A stretch of 64,000 nt of DNA from Simonsiella muelleri ATCC 29453 (GTDB taxonomy: Bacteria; Pseudomonadota; Gammaproteobacteria; Burkholderiales; Neisseriaceae). Positions 43,578 through 52,550 of the stretch are shown here, piece after piece (positions within the stretch are counted from its first letter, which is position 1; the number at the start of each line of letters is the position of its first letter). Both the position numbers and the translations under genes were made by a program. Location: the NCBI RefSeq assembly GCF_002951835.1, contig NZ_CP019448.1:744001-808000 (forward strand). The letters run 5' to 3'. The notes below the pieces were generated by a model. It saw only the letters and a program-made list of their open reading frames with translations. It ran no database searches and was not told where the DNA came from.

Positions 43578-43838
43578 TCATTCCACGTAATGATACCGAC
43601 ACGAAGCAATCAAAATTTGTTCATTTTCAATTGCATAGACCAACCGATGTTCTTCATCAATCCTACGCGACCAAAAGCCTGACAAATGAAACCGTAAGGG
43701 TTCGGGTTTACCAATGCCGTCAAAAGGGTTGCGTTTGATGTCTTTAATTAATGTGTTGATGCGTTTTAATATTTTTCGGTCTGTCGTTTGCCAAAAAATA
43801 TAATCGTCCCATGCATCATCAGAAAAAGTTAATCGCAT
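43578..43838 (-). CDS. yoeB: YoeB/Txe-family mRNA interferase toxin
   Basis: An 86-residue RelE-superfamily toxin. YoeB pattern is complete: WDDYIFWQTTDRKILKRIN, IKRNPFDGIGKPEPLR, GFWSRRIDEEHRLVYAI and terminal SCRYHY. Catalytic Glu/Arg/His and the terminal HY are present. Overlaps yefM by 10 bp. Opposite strand to the virB operon, inserted between virB10 and virB11. Confidence 0.95.
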   Translation of the reverse strand: MRLTFSDDAWDDYIFWQTTDRKILKRINTLIKDIKRNPFDGIGKPEPLRFHLSGFWSRRIDEEHRLVYAIENEQILIASCRYHYVE

Positions 43839-44086
43839 TCAATCAGTTCCCGTTCCTTACCACCATTTTGACGCAATTGTTCAATAGAACGCTGCAAACG
43901 CTTGGCATTGGCTGGAGAACGCAACAAATATGCCGTTTCTTCCAAAGAACGGTAATGCGACAGCGACATCAAAACACAATCTTCATTTTTGGCGCGTGTG
44001 ATTAAGACAGGCTCATGATTTTGAACGACTTCTTGCATGGTTTTAGCAAGATTTTGACGGGCTTCCGAATAAGTTAAGGTATACAT
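43829..44086 (-). CDS. yefM: YefM/Phd-family antitoxin
   Basis: An 85-residue antitoxin: N-terminal DNA-binding fold (YTLTYSEARQNLAKTMQEVV), LITRAKNEDCVLMSLSHYRS, and a C-terminal toxin-binding tail. It neutralises YoeB and represses the operon. Upstream lie two TGTACA operator boxes. Confidence 0.95.
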   Translation of the reverse strand: MYTLTYSEARQNLAKTMQEVVQNHEPVLITRAKNEDCVLMSLSHYRSLEETAYLLRSPANAKRLQRSIEQLRQNGGKERELIECD

Positions 44087-44106
44087 TTTTTATCCTTAAA
44101 TAATAT

Positions 44107-44124
44107 TGTACAAGATATTGTACA
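44107..44124 (-). promoter_or_regulatory. YefM operator: paired TGTACA boxes
   Basis: TGTACA at 44107-44112 and 44119-44124, 12 bp centre to centre, just upstream of yefM. The E. coli YefM-YoeB operator also uses TGTACA cores with this spacing, so autoregulation is likely. Confidence 0.8.
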
Positions 44125-44149
44125 GTATTTTTTTTAATTTGGAAACAAT

Positions 44150-45214
44150 ATGATGAATAACTCAATCCGAGCCGATGCTTCCGCGCGTAATTTGCTGGAC
44201 AATCTCGGCATTACCGAACTGTTGAACCAAAGTGGCGTTACCGAAGTCATGATAAATCGCCCACAAGAATTGTTTGTGGAACGTCCAAATGGCACGGAGT
44301 GGCTGGAAATGCCCGAATTGACATTGGATAAATTGCGCCATTTAGCCAATATCTTAACCACGTTCAACCAAAAACACATCAGCGAAAAAGACCCCATTCA
44401 TTCTGTTACCCTGCCTGACGGTGAACGCGGACAAATCCTAATCCCACCCTCTTGCGAAAATGGCACGATTGTGTTTTCGTTCCGCAAACCGTCCAACAGC
44501 CGCTTTTCCCTTGATGATTATGTCAAAACGAAGCGGCTGAATAATTTTGTAGATGTGGCAGAAATTAATGGCAAACAGTTTGCGGACGTGTCAGGCAGCC
44601 TGAAATTGACCCACGATGTGAAATTGCAAGATTGGGAATACAAATTATTGGAATACAAAGAAAACCGTGATTTAAATGCCTTTTTCAAATTGGCGGTAGA
44701 AAAGCATTTGAACATTTGCATGGTAGGCGGTACAGGTTCGGGCAAAACCACCTTTACCAAAGCCATTGCTGACTTGATAGACTCTAAAACGCGCATCATC
44801 ACGATTGAAGATACCCACGAATTGGACTTACCCAAACACCCAAACCACGTCCACTTGTTCTACAAAGAACACATCACGGCAAAACAGATTATCGCAGCCT
44901 GTATGCGCCTGAAACCCGACCGCATTTTTTTGACCGAGCTACGCGGCGATGAAGCATGGGATTACCTTTCTGCGCTGAACACGGGACACGCTGGCGGTTT
45001 GACTTCCGTCCATGCCAACAATGCAGAATCCGTGTTTTATCGCATTGCCTAGCTTGCGAAAGAATCCGCGACAGGTCGCACGATGGACTATGATTTTATT
45101 TTGAATACCGTCCGTTCTACCATTGATGTTGTTTGCTTTTTCAACCGAACCTATATGACTGAACTGTATTACAACCCAGTCGCCAAATTTAAGGCATTAA
45201 GTGGACGCTCGTAA
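44150..45214 (+). pseudogene. virB11: VirB11 ATPase interrupted by an in-frame amber codon
   Basis: The frame encodes 300 residues of a VirB11 hexameric ATPase (Walker A GGTGSGKTT near 198, IEDTHELDLP Asp box near 225, HAGGLTSVHAN His box near 285) and then a TAG at 45050-45052. In the same frame it continues LAKESATGRTMDYDFILNTV for 53 more codons to a normal stop at 45212-45214. A CAG-to-TAG change would explain it. The missing tail is part of the C-terminal domain, so the truncated product may not work. The other virB genes are intact. Confidence 0.85.
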
Positions 45215-45263
45215 AATTATCCAGTAAAATCATTTATCAATCTACCCTAAAAAGGACAATAAA

Positions 45264-45458
45264 ATGAGTGCCGTTTTAACCCTAGACCCCAAAATCTATG
45301 AATTTGACACCCAAAATGCAGCCGATGAATATACAGAATGGCTGAATAATGAAGTTCGCAAAGCACGTTTGTCGCCCATTATCAGCGAAGAACAGGCAAT
45401 GAACCGTTTAGATGCCAACCGAGCAAAATTATTGGAGCGCATCAAAAATGCAGATTAA
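45264..45458 (+). CDS. small antitoxin of a RelB/ParD-like pair
   Basis: A 64-residue acidic protein with helix pattern TQNAADEYTEWLNNEVRKAR, resembling antitoxins of RelE/ParE-type modules encoded just upstream of the toxin. A GGAC ribosome site precedes it. It overlaps the toxin by 11 bp. Confidence 0.8.
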   Translation: MSAVLTLDPKIYEFDTQNAADEYTEWLNNEVRKARLSPIISEEQAMNRLDANRAKLLERIKNAD

Positions 45459-45720
45459 CTGGTCTGAACAAGCCTTATCCGAAGTAGAAAATATCGTGAA
45501 TTACATTGCTGAACACAATGTGGTTGCTGCTTTGGAAATGGACGATTTAATCCGCAACTCGGTTATGATTTTAAAACAAATGCCACGCGCAGGGCGTTAT
45601 GGTCGTGTTGCCAATACACGAGAACTGGTTATCCACCGCAATTACATTGTGATTTATGAAATCGGTTTGGACAGCATTACCATTTTGAATGTGAAACACG
45701 CCAGTCAAAAATACCCCTAA
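45448..45720 (+). CDS. RelE/ParE-family toxin
   Basis: A 90-residue toxin starting MQINWSEQALSEVENIVNYI, with RAGRYGRVANTRELVIHRNY and IVIYEI typical of ParE/RelE. The ATG at 45448 lies inside the end of the antitoxin gene. Third toxin-antitoxin module of this ICE, placed right before the IS1106-like element. Confidence 0.88.
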   Translation: MQINWSEQALSEVENIVNYIAEHNVVAALEMDDLIRNSVMILKQMPRAGRYGRVANTRELVIHRNYIVIYEIGLDSITILNVKHASQKYP

Positions 45721-45752
45721 TCAACATTCTTTGATCCAACAGGCAGCCTGAA

Positions 45753-46950
45753 ACCTTTGCAAAACCCCAAAAAATCCGCTAAATTTCTGTTACCAAGAAT
45801 TTAGAGGATTTTTCCATGTCCAGCTTTTTCTATCACACCGCCCAAACCCTACTTAACCAATACACAGACCGTTTTCCATTACTTAAAATCACCCAACTTC
45901 TGGATTGGCAAGCCATTGAACAAACGCTCGCCAACCATAAAGTAAACTATGTACGCAACAACGGCGGTCGTCCTGCCTATCCGTTACTCCCCATGTTCCG
46001 CGCCATTTTGCTCGGACAATGGCACAGTTTGTCTGACCCAGAATTGGAACGCAGTTTGGTTACGCGTTTAGATTTCATCATTTTTTGCCAATTTCCAGAT
46101 GAAATGAATCTACCCGACCACAGCACACTCAACCGCTTTCGTAATTGGTTGATTAAAGAAGGTTTGGCAGACGAACTTTATCAACAAATCAACCAACAAC
46201 TGGCCCACAATCAACTCAAAGTAGAAAAAGCGCAAACGGCGATTGTGGACGCGACCATTATTCAAACTGCAGGTGGAAAACTTAAAAAATCCATTGAAAT
46301 CAATGAGAACGAAGAAGTGATCCAAACCCCCGCCAGTAAAGACAAAGACGCAAGATGGACAATCAAAAGCAAGCATTGGTATTTGGGCTACAAACTTCAT
46401 GCACGTACCGATGAAGAGGGGTTTCACGTTACGCTAGCGAATGCATCTGATGTGAACAATTTAGAAACCGTGTTGGACAAGGTTGAACAGGGTGTCAAAG
46501 TGTACGCGGATAAAGGTTACGACAGTCAATCCAATCGCGAATTTTTGGATAAAAATCAATTAGTAGACGGTATTATGCGTAAAGCACATCGCAAGAAACC
46601 TTTGATGCGTGAAGATATTGAGCGCAATAAGGAGTTGGCGAAAATCCGTTATCGTGTAGAACAGAGTTTTGCCATTTTGCATCGCATATTTAGATGTAAG
46701 CGTGCGAGTTATTTTGGGCTAGAAAAGGTCAAAGGGCAAATGGGTTTGAAAGTGATTTGTTTGAATTTGCTCAAAGCGGCAAACAAGTTAAGGCTTGTTG
46801 CGCCGATTGCTGCCTGAAAGGGCATAAGGCAGCCTGAAAATGGGCTGTTATAGTGAGATTGGTGTGATTATTTTGCTTGATTTTGTTGTGTTTGTGTTGA
46901 AATAGTGAAAACCTCAAAACAAATGAATTGTTTTGGGGTTTTGCAAAGGT
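45753..46950 (+). mobile_element. IS1106-like IS5-family insertion sequence
   Basis: Inverted ends ACCTTTGCAAAACCCCAAAA / TTTTGGGGTTTTGCAAAGGT (45753-45772 and 46931-46950). The match continues outward through TGAA and GGCAGCC into a DUS on each side, giving about 32 bp of near-perfect symmetry. It cuts off the second copy of virB1. The leader before the transposase has the small hairpin TCCGCTAAAT..ATTTAGAGGA. Confidence 0.88.
45816..46817 (+). CDS. IS1106-like transposase
   Basis: A 333-residue DDE transposase: DUF772 N-terminus (GGRPAYPLLPMFRAILLGQW, FPDEMNLPDHSTLNRFRNWL), first Asp in AIVDATIIQT, second in VYADKGYDSQ, Glu in RYRVEQSFAILHRIFR. IS5-family, similar to the IS1106 group of Neisseria. 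Intact. Confidence 0.92.
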   Translation: MSSFFYHTAQTLLNQYTDRFPLLKITQLLDWQAIEQTLANHKVNYVRNNGGRPAYPLLPMFRAILLGQWHSLSDPELERSLVTRLDFIIFCQFPDEMNLPDHSTLNRFRNWLIKEGLADELYQQINQQLAHNQLKVEKAQTAIVDATIIQTAGGKLKKSIEINENEEVIQTPASKDKDARWTIKSKHWYLGYKLHARTDEEGFHVTLANASDVNNLETVLDKVEQGVKVYADKGYDSQSNREFLDKNQLVDGIMRKAHRKKPLMREDIERNKELAKIRYRVEQSFAILHRIFRCKRASYFGLEKVKGQMGLKVICLNLLKAANKLRLVAPIAA

Positions 46951-46951
46951 T

Positions 46952-47401
46952 TCAGGCTGCCTGTCCATTGCCCCCTGCTCGGTCAAAACACGATTTCAGG
47001 ATTTTTGCGCCAGCATTGATGTTTTTGCATGGCTCAAACACGGTTTCATAATTCAATCCGTAAGCTGCTAAGTTATAACGATTTACTTGCATTAAACCCA
47101 TACTAAAATTTTTGCCTTGTGCGTGAAGTGATTTGGCGGTAGCGACCGCTTCGGCGAGTGTGCGCGGCTGGCGTTTCAGGCTGCCTCTAACAACGCCAAT
47201 AGCGTAGGGATTAAAACCGCTTTCCACACGCGCTACTGCTTGTAAAGTATTGGGGTGTACCGCATTGGTGCATTGTGCCGCCAAATCGTTGAAACGTGGT
47301 TGGGTCATGCCTACGGTGTTTATTTGGTGTGAGGGCGCGGCGAGCGTGGGCAGAGCCGTTGTCATTGCTGCGCCGATTATCAAAAAATGGGCTAATTTCA
47401 T
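46952..47401 (-). pseudogene. truncated second copy of virB1
   Basis: The first 147 or so codons are almost identical to virB1 at 30211. Homology ends at CAGGCAGCC (46954), where the IS1106-like element begins. The catalytic Glu segment remains, but the last 120 residues are lost. Confidence 0.92.
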
Positions 47402-47597
47402 TCACATTCCTTTTGTTAAGACGAAAAAACACACTTAAAAAAGCGAGTGAACGCGGTTTTAAGTGTGTTTTCTTGTGTGTCCAAATTGTGCCAGTTTGTG
47501 ATATATTTGTGGCTGTATGTGATGGTGTGTACAGACATCACTTTTAGAAAAAATATGTTAAATCAATAAATTGAATTTTGTGGATTTTGCTTTTTAC

Positions 47598-47727
47598 GGA
47601 CTTTTAATCCGCAGGCCGCTGGTTCGAGCCCAGCTCGGGGAGCCAAATTTAAACCGTCTAAACAATCGTTTAGGCGGTTTTCTTTTTGTAGCTTGTTTGG
47701 GATTGTGTCCATTTTGTGCCCAAAATA
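47598..47727 (-). pseudogene. att-like tRNA fragment (attR candidate) with integrase 3' remnant
   Basis: On the plus strand, a tRNA-Asn-like 3' fragment with CCA (47598-47645) is followed by the same terminator as at tRNA-Asn and, on the minus strand, the C-terminal codons of an integrase (DTIPNKLQKENRLND). Direct repeat of attL. The integrase remnant outside attR suggests an earlier, now lost, element at the same site. Confidence 0.75.
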
Positions 47728-47793
47728 TCTGCGTGGCTTTTGATTTGTAAAAAAGTAAATTAAACACCATTCAACACCTTTAGATTTTAGACG

Positions 47794-47825
47794 CAAAAAA
47801 AAGCAGCCTAAAAAAGCTGCTTTTT
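47794..47825 (-). terminator. bidirectional terminator of tRNA-Leu
   Basis: AAAAAGCAGC (47797-47806) pairs with GCTGCTTTTT (47816-47825); on the minus strand it is followed by a T-run. The same hairpin lies in arm A. Confidence 0.8.
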
Positions 47826-47832
47826 CTGAGTT

Positions 47833-47917
47833 TGGTGCGGATGGAGAGACTCGAACTCTCACGCATTGCTGCGCTGGAACCTAAATCCAGTGCGTCTACC
47901 AATTTCGCCACATCCGC
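47833..47917 (-). tRNA. tRNA-Leu (anticodon TAG)
   Basis: 85 nt with CCA. Acceptor GCGGATG pairs with CATCCGC; anticodon stem-loop CTGGA-TTTAGGT-TCCAG carries TAG; long variable arm. A diverged 3' fragment of a similar tRNA is at 29758-29773. Confidence 0.95.
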
Positions 47918-47997
47918 GTGAACTGGACATTATACATCATTTTGGTTAATTGACAAGATTCGCGCCAGTCCCATCACATCAAGCAATAATGTATGCA

Positions 47998-48014
47998 AAC
48001 GAACACAGGTTCTA
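47998..48014. repeat. right end of a TAAGAACC-type small element
   Basis: AACGAACACAGGTTCTA is the right terminus of the family seen at 7617 and 63417. Only the end is present, near IS1106-like TTTTGTAAAGG. Confidence 0.55.
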
Positions 48015-48046
48015 AGATTTTGTAAAGGTCAGGCAGCCTGAAACCT

Positions 48047-49411
48047 TTATGAATTCGGGAACATACCTTTCATGCCTTTTGCCATACGCATTAATTTTGC
48101 CATGTTTTTGCCACTAAACATTTTCATCATTTGTTGTGATTGTTCAAATTGCTTAAGCATCTTATTCACATCTTGAATGGTAACGCCAGCACCTGCTGCA
48201 ATGCGGCGTTTACGACTGGCTTTGAGTAAAGCTGGGTTAGCGCGTTCTTTAGGGGTCATGGAATTGATGATGGCTTCAACATGTCTCATGGCTTTTTCGG
48301 CTGTGCCTTCGGGGATTTTTTTGGAAATCTCGCCCAATTCTCCTGGCATTTTAGACAGTAAATTCTCAAATCCCCCCATATTGCGCATTTGCTGAATTTG
48401 TGCTTTAAAGTCATTTAAATCAAAACCTTTGCCGCGATGCAATTTTTGCGCCATTTCTTTGGCAATGTCTTCGTCAATGCCTTTTTGTACGTCTTCCAAC
48501 AACGTCATTACATCGCCCATACCCAAAATGCGACTGGCAATGCGGTCGGGATAAAACGGCTCTAAACCATTGATTTTTTCGCCAACACCAATAAATTTAA
48601 TTGGTTTTCCTGTGATTTGGCGTACCGATAATGCCGCACCACCACGCGCGTCGCCGTCCATTTTGGTCAGTACTACGCCTGTGAGTGGCAAGGTTTCGTT
48701 AAATGCTTGCGCCGTGTTTACAGCATCTTGCCCCAACATCGCATCAATGACGAATAAAGTTTCAATCGGATTAATTGCGCTGTGAATGGCACGAATTTCA
48801 ATCATCATTTCAATATCAATCGCCAAACGTCCAGCCGTATCCACCATCAATACATCATAAAAATGTTTTTTGGCATAATTTTGGGCATCACGCACGATTT
48901 GTACAGGTTGTTGCGTGGTGTTTGATGGGAAGAAATCCACGCCCACTTGTTCTGCTAATAATTTTAATTGCTCAATAGCCGCTGGACGATACACGTCCGC
49001 TGATACCACTAAAATTTTCTTTTTCTTATCTTGGTCTTTGATTAATTTGGCTAATTTCCCTACAGTTGTGGTTTTACCTGCACCTTGCAAACCTGCCATC
49101 AAAATGGTGGCGGGGGGCGTAGTGCTTAGATTCAAACTGGTGTTTTCTTTGCCCATCAAGTCAATCAGGGCTTGATTAACGATACCGAAAAATGCTTGGT
49201 CGGGTGTGAGATTGTCGGCAATTTCGTGTCCGAGCGCACGTTCTTTGACTGAATTGACAAAATCTTTCACGATGGGCAATGCGACATCGGCTTCTAACAA
49301 AGCCAAACGCACTTCGCGCAGAGCCTCCTTAATATTGTCTTCGGTTAATTTGGACTGACCGCGAATGTCTTTGAAAATTTTGCTGAAGCGTTTGGTTAAA
49401 TTATCTAACAT
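48047..49411 (-). CDS. ffh: signal recognition particle GTPase Ffh
   Basis: A 454-residue SRP54 homologue that, with 4.5S RNA, targets membrane proteins to SecYEG. N domain (1-90), G domain with GLQGAGKTTTVGKL near 108, VDTAGRLAIDIEM near 190 and TKMDGDARGG near 250, and the Met-rich M domain from 300 on (MRNMGGFENLLSKMP, QMMKMFSGKNMAKLMRMAKG). Full length. Monocistronic; DUS on both sides. Confidence 0.97.
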   Translation of the reverse strand: MLDNLTKRFSKIFKDIRGQSKLTEDNIKEALREVRLALLEADVALPIVKDFVNSVKERALGHEIADNLTPDQAFFGIVNQALIDLMGKENTSLNLSTTPPATILMAGLQGAGKTTTVGKLAKLIKDQDKKKKILVVSADVYRPAAIEQLKLLAEQVGVDFFPSNTTQQPVQIVRDAQNYAKKHFYDVLMVDTAGRLAIDIEMMIEIRAIHSAINPIETLFVIDAMLGQDAVNTAQAFNETLPLTGVVLTKMDGDARGGAALSVRQITGKPIKFIGVGEKINGLEPFYPDRIASRILGMGDVMTLLEDVQKGIDEDIAKEMAQKLHRGKGFDLNDFKAQIQQMRNMGGFENLLSKMPGELGEISKKIPEGTAEKAMRHVEAIINSMTPKERANPALLKASRKRRIAAGAGVTIQDVNKMLKQFEQSQQMMKMFSGKNMAKLMRMAKGMKGMFPNS

Positions 49412-49520
49412 GGTTGTTCTTTCTTTTCAGGCTGCCTGAAAAAAATCATCAAAAAATTAAAAATAGCCAATATTTTAACACAAGCCTTTTATTTGATGAA
49501 AAATTCAGACAGCCTGAACA

Positions 49521-50603
49521 TTATTGCACTACGCTTTCATATGTGGCTAATTCGCGTTCGTTAAATTGTACCACATCGGCAATAACCAATTTTTCAATGG
49601 CACGCCCGATTTGTGCCATCAAATCGGTGTCGGGTTTGCCATTTTTTTCAGGAAGCCAACACGTTAAATTGTGTGATTTTGAAGCGCGTAATTTGTAGCC
49701 ATAATCAAATCGCCCAGCTAATGATTTTCGTAAACTTGCAGCTAAATACAGCATTGCGTGTTTATTGAATGAGTTGTTTTCATCATTCCAATAAACGCCA
49801 ACATCATCAGATGCACCAAATTCATAATTGCGATAAAACACATTACCGAAAATATCAATTGTAATGGCATTTTTTGGAAAACGTGTAACTGCATTTCCAA
49901 TTGAACCGACTACGCCTGTTTGTGTTGTACCCGACATCACAAAATTCAGGTTGCCTGAAATTTGTTCGGCTTTGGTGACACGTTCGCCTTGTTGAATATT
50001 TTTAAATAAATCTTTTATCGTAAATTCTTTCAGGCTGCCTGAAAGTAAATTCAGTGCGTTTTCTTCATCTTTACTTAGGTTTACATCGGTTAGGTTTGAC
50101 AATTTCAAAAAAGCGCGAAGTTGCCGAACAATGCGTTCCATATAGTCAAAGGCGATTTTGCCGTTTTTATAGGGAATATTTATGACGGTACTTTGTAAGT
50201 TTTTTACATTAAACATACTTGCACCCCAGCTAAATAATGAAAAAGCAATACGCAATGCTGTAATTAAATATTGCGCTCTTTCACGGTTCAGGCTGCCTGA
50301 ACGCAATGAAAATACTTTGATTTTATCTCCTGTGAAATAAGGTTCACGTTGATAAAACATGGTAGCAGTATCTTGCCCAAAACTGATGGTGTTCCCATTG
50401 TTTAAATATTGTTTATCTTCGGTAATATAGCCACGAATACCGTTATTACTTTCTCCACGTGCCACATAAGGATATTGACCACCAAATTGAATTTTATTGG
50501 CATCAAATCTGCGTTTTGGGGTTTCAATTTTAAAAATTTCACCTACAAATTTTTCTTCAAAACTTCCGCCGTCTGCCAAAAATGTCTGTTCCATTTCTGC
50601 CAA
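49521..50603 (-). CDS. restriction-modification specificity subunit (BcgI-B/HsdS type)
   Basis: A 360-residue specificity protein with two target-recognition regions, each followed by a conserved segment: INIPYKNGKIAFDYMERIVR near 140 and CWLPEKNGKPDTDLMAQIGR near 315. It gives DNA sequence recognition to the fused restriction-methylase encoded 8 bp upstream. The order RM protein then S subunit matches BcgI-like type IIB systems. Coding DUS give SGSLN, SGSLK and SGNLN peptides. Confidence 0.82.
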   Translation of the reverse strand: MAEMEQTFLADGGSFEEKFVGEIFKIETPKRRFDANKIQFGGQYPYVARGESNNGIRGYITEDKQYLNNGNTISFGQDTATMFYQREPYFTGDKIKVFSLRSGSLNRERAQYLITALRIAFSLFSWGASMFNVKNLQSTVINIPYKNGKIAFDYMERIVRQLRAFLKLSNLTDVNLSKDEENALNLLSGSLKEFTIKDLFKNIQQGERVTKAEQISGNLNFVMSGTTQTGVVGSIGNAVTRFPKNAITIDIFGNVFYRNYEFGASDDVGVYWNDENNSFNKHAMLYLAASLRKSLAGRFDYGYKLRASKSHNLTCWLPEKNGKPDTDLMAQIGRAIEKLVIADVVQFNERELATYESVVQ

Positions 50604-51554
50604 ACGGCTTGCTACTTTCCCGATTTATCGTCTTCTTTTGCCAATAGTTGCGCTACTTCCCATGCTAAATAATCCGAAACGGTTTTTTTGAAATCGGCTA
50701 ATGTAGGTTTGGCATCAATTTTTTTGTGCTGCGCGAAATTCCAATCTGCACCGAATTTGTCGCCCTCTAGCGCGATGGTGTCTTCTACATATTCATTTTG
50801 GCCAAATAGTTTCAGGCTGCCTGAACCGAATTTCACTAAATCTACCAATTCTTCGTAGCGTTCTTCTGCGTGGTCAATGTTTTGTAAATTGCTGCTGGCT
50901 TTGGCTTTTTTTCGGTTGCTGCGTTTGTAGCCGTCATTTTGAAAATCAATGAATTTCACGGGAAATTTGGCTTCGTGTGGTTCGCCAATTTTAAACACAT
51001 AAATCGCAGTCTGAACGCTGGATTTGCCGATAAATAAATCGTTGGGCATTTTGATGGAAGCCAAAAGCGTGTGTTTTTGCAAAATGCGTTGATTAAACTC
51101 TTTGGCTTTGCCACTGCCTGCAGAATCTTGAATGATGATAGACGCATAGCCTTTGTGCATCATATTTAAGGCTTTTTCTACGAAAATCATGCCATTGCCT
51201 TGTGCGGAATAGGGCGGATTGAGCAAGAAAACATCGGCTGGAAAATTTTGATTTTCTTTGCCGTAACCGTATTTGCCGTTGAAATTGGTTAAGCTGTTTT
51301 CTTGCAAAATGTTGCTTGAACCATCGCCCATTAAAATCATATTCAAAACGGCGAGCATATAAATTTCAGGCAGCACTTCAATACCTAAAATTTGTTCGGC
51401 TTTGATTTGATTTTCTTTTTGGCGCAATTCATCGGGGCTGTTGATGCTGGTTTTGGCATCTTGCAACATCAAATTCATGCCTGCAACCAATAATCCGCCC
51501 GAACCTGTGGCAAAGTCCCAAACATAGCTGTTTTTGTTGACACGAGCCAATTTA

Positions 51555-52550
51555 ACGCCATTCTCAACTCTATCTAATTAAGATATGGCAATTGAATAAA
51601 AAGGGGCATAACCCCACTCTTAAAGATACCCGTCAAGATAATCCGAAAGAGAGACAGTTATGCCCCAAGACGAATTTATCATTAAAACGTATCTAATGGT
51701 AGATGCTTTATACAATCAGCTCGTTCAAAAACCATTAAGACAAGGTGGCTTTGCACCCAAACTTTCAGATTGTGAACTGATTTGTATGGAAATTGTTGGC
51801 GAATTTCTCGGTATGGATACCGATAAAAAAATTTGGCAATATTTCAAACAACATTGGCAAAATTGGTTTCCCAATTTAGGCTCTTACCCTAATTTTGCCA
51901 AACAATGTGCCAATTTGTATTGGGTTAAACAACAAATGCATCAAAAAATCACTGCAAATTGGTGTGAGCAAGCAGAGTATTATGCAGATGCCTTTCCTAT
52001 TGCAGTCTGTAAATTTGCCCGAGCTAAACGCCATCAAAATTTTCGTGCATATGCGACGTTCGGTTATTGCGCTTCCAAAAAAGAGACCTATTATGGTTTT
52101 AAAGGTCATCTTTTGATTACTCGCTCAGGTATGATTAAAGCCTTTACTTTTACAGCTGCCAATGTTGATGAACGGCAGGTATTACCTGAACTTTTAGAAG
52201 GCAAAACAGGATTTGTTGGTGCGGACAAAGGGTATTTAAGTTCTGAATTAAAAGATGAAATGAAACAAAGCCATATTAATTTACAAACACCTTATCGTAG
52301 CAATATGAAAGATGACAGAAGTCCTCAATTTCTCAAATGGCTAAAAAATAGCCGCCGTATGATTGAAACAGTTATTGGTCAATTAACAGAGAGATTTAAC
52401 ATGGAAATAGTTCGTACAAAAAATCTGTTTCACCAATCTAACCGTTTTATTCGGAAAATTTTATCGCATAATTTTTGCTGTTTACTGAATCAACAAATTC
52501 AACACCCAATTACTCAATTTGCTGGGTTAATTGGGTGTTGAGAATGGCGT
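51555..52550 (+). mobile_element. IS982-family insertion sequence, copy 3 (996 bp)
   Basis: Inverted ends ACGCCATTCTCAAC; perfect 7-bp target duplication CAATTTA at 51548-51554 and 52551-52557. Inserted in the RM gene. Confidence 0.95.
51660..52541 (+). CDS. IS982-family transposase
   Basis: 293 residues, identical to the transposase of copy 1. DDE residues as described there; intact. Confidence 0.93.
   Translation: MPQDEFIIKTYLMVDALYNQLVQKPLRQGGFAPKLSDCELICMEIVGEFLGMDTDKKIWQYFKQHWQNWFPNLGSYPNFAKQCANLYWVKQQMHQKITANWCEQAEYYADAFPIAVCKFARAKRHQNFRAYATFGYCASKKETYYGFKGHLLITRSGMIKAFTFTAANVDERQVLPELLEGKTGFVGADKGYLSSELKDEMKQSHINLQTPYRSNMKDDRSPQFLKWLKNSRRMIETVIGQLTERFNMEIVRTKNLFHQSNRFIRKILSHNFCCLLNQQIQHPITQFAGLIGC

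Larger units (their letters stand above)
46954..47838 (-). repeat. inverted repeat arm B (885 bp) flanking the virB block
   Basis: Inverted copy of 29774-30658, gap-free; paired positions sum to 77612 throughout. It includes truncated virB1, the att fragment, the integrase remnant and the terminator next to tRNA-Leu. Confidence 0.9.

Noticed and set aside
21584..47727. Possibility that the 21.6-47.7 kb region is a prophage
   Set aside because: The antirepressor, C4-like RNA and integrase are phage-like, but there are no capsid, tail or terminase genes, and a full set of VirB-type genes is present.
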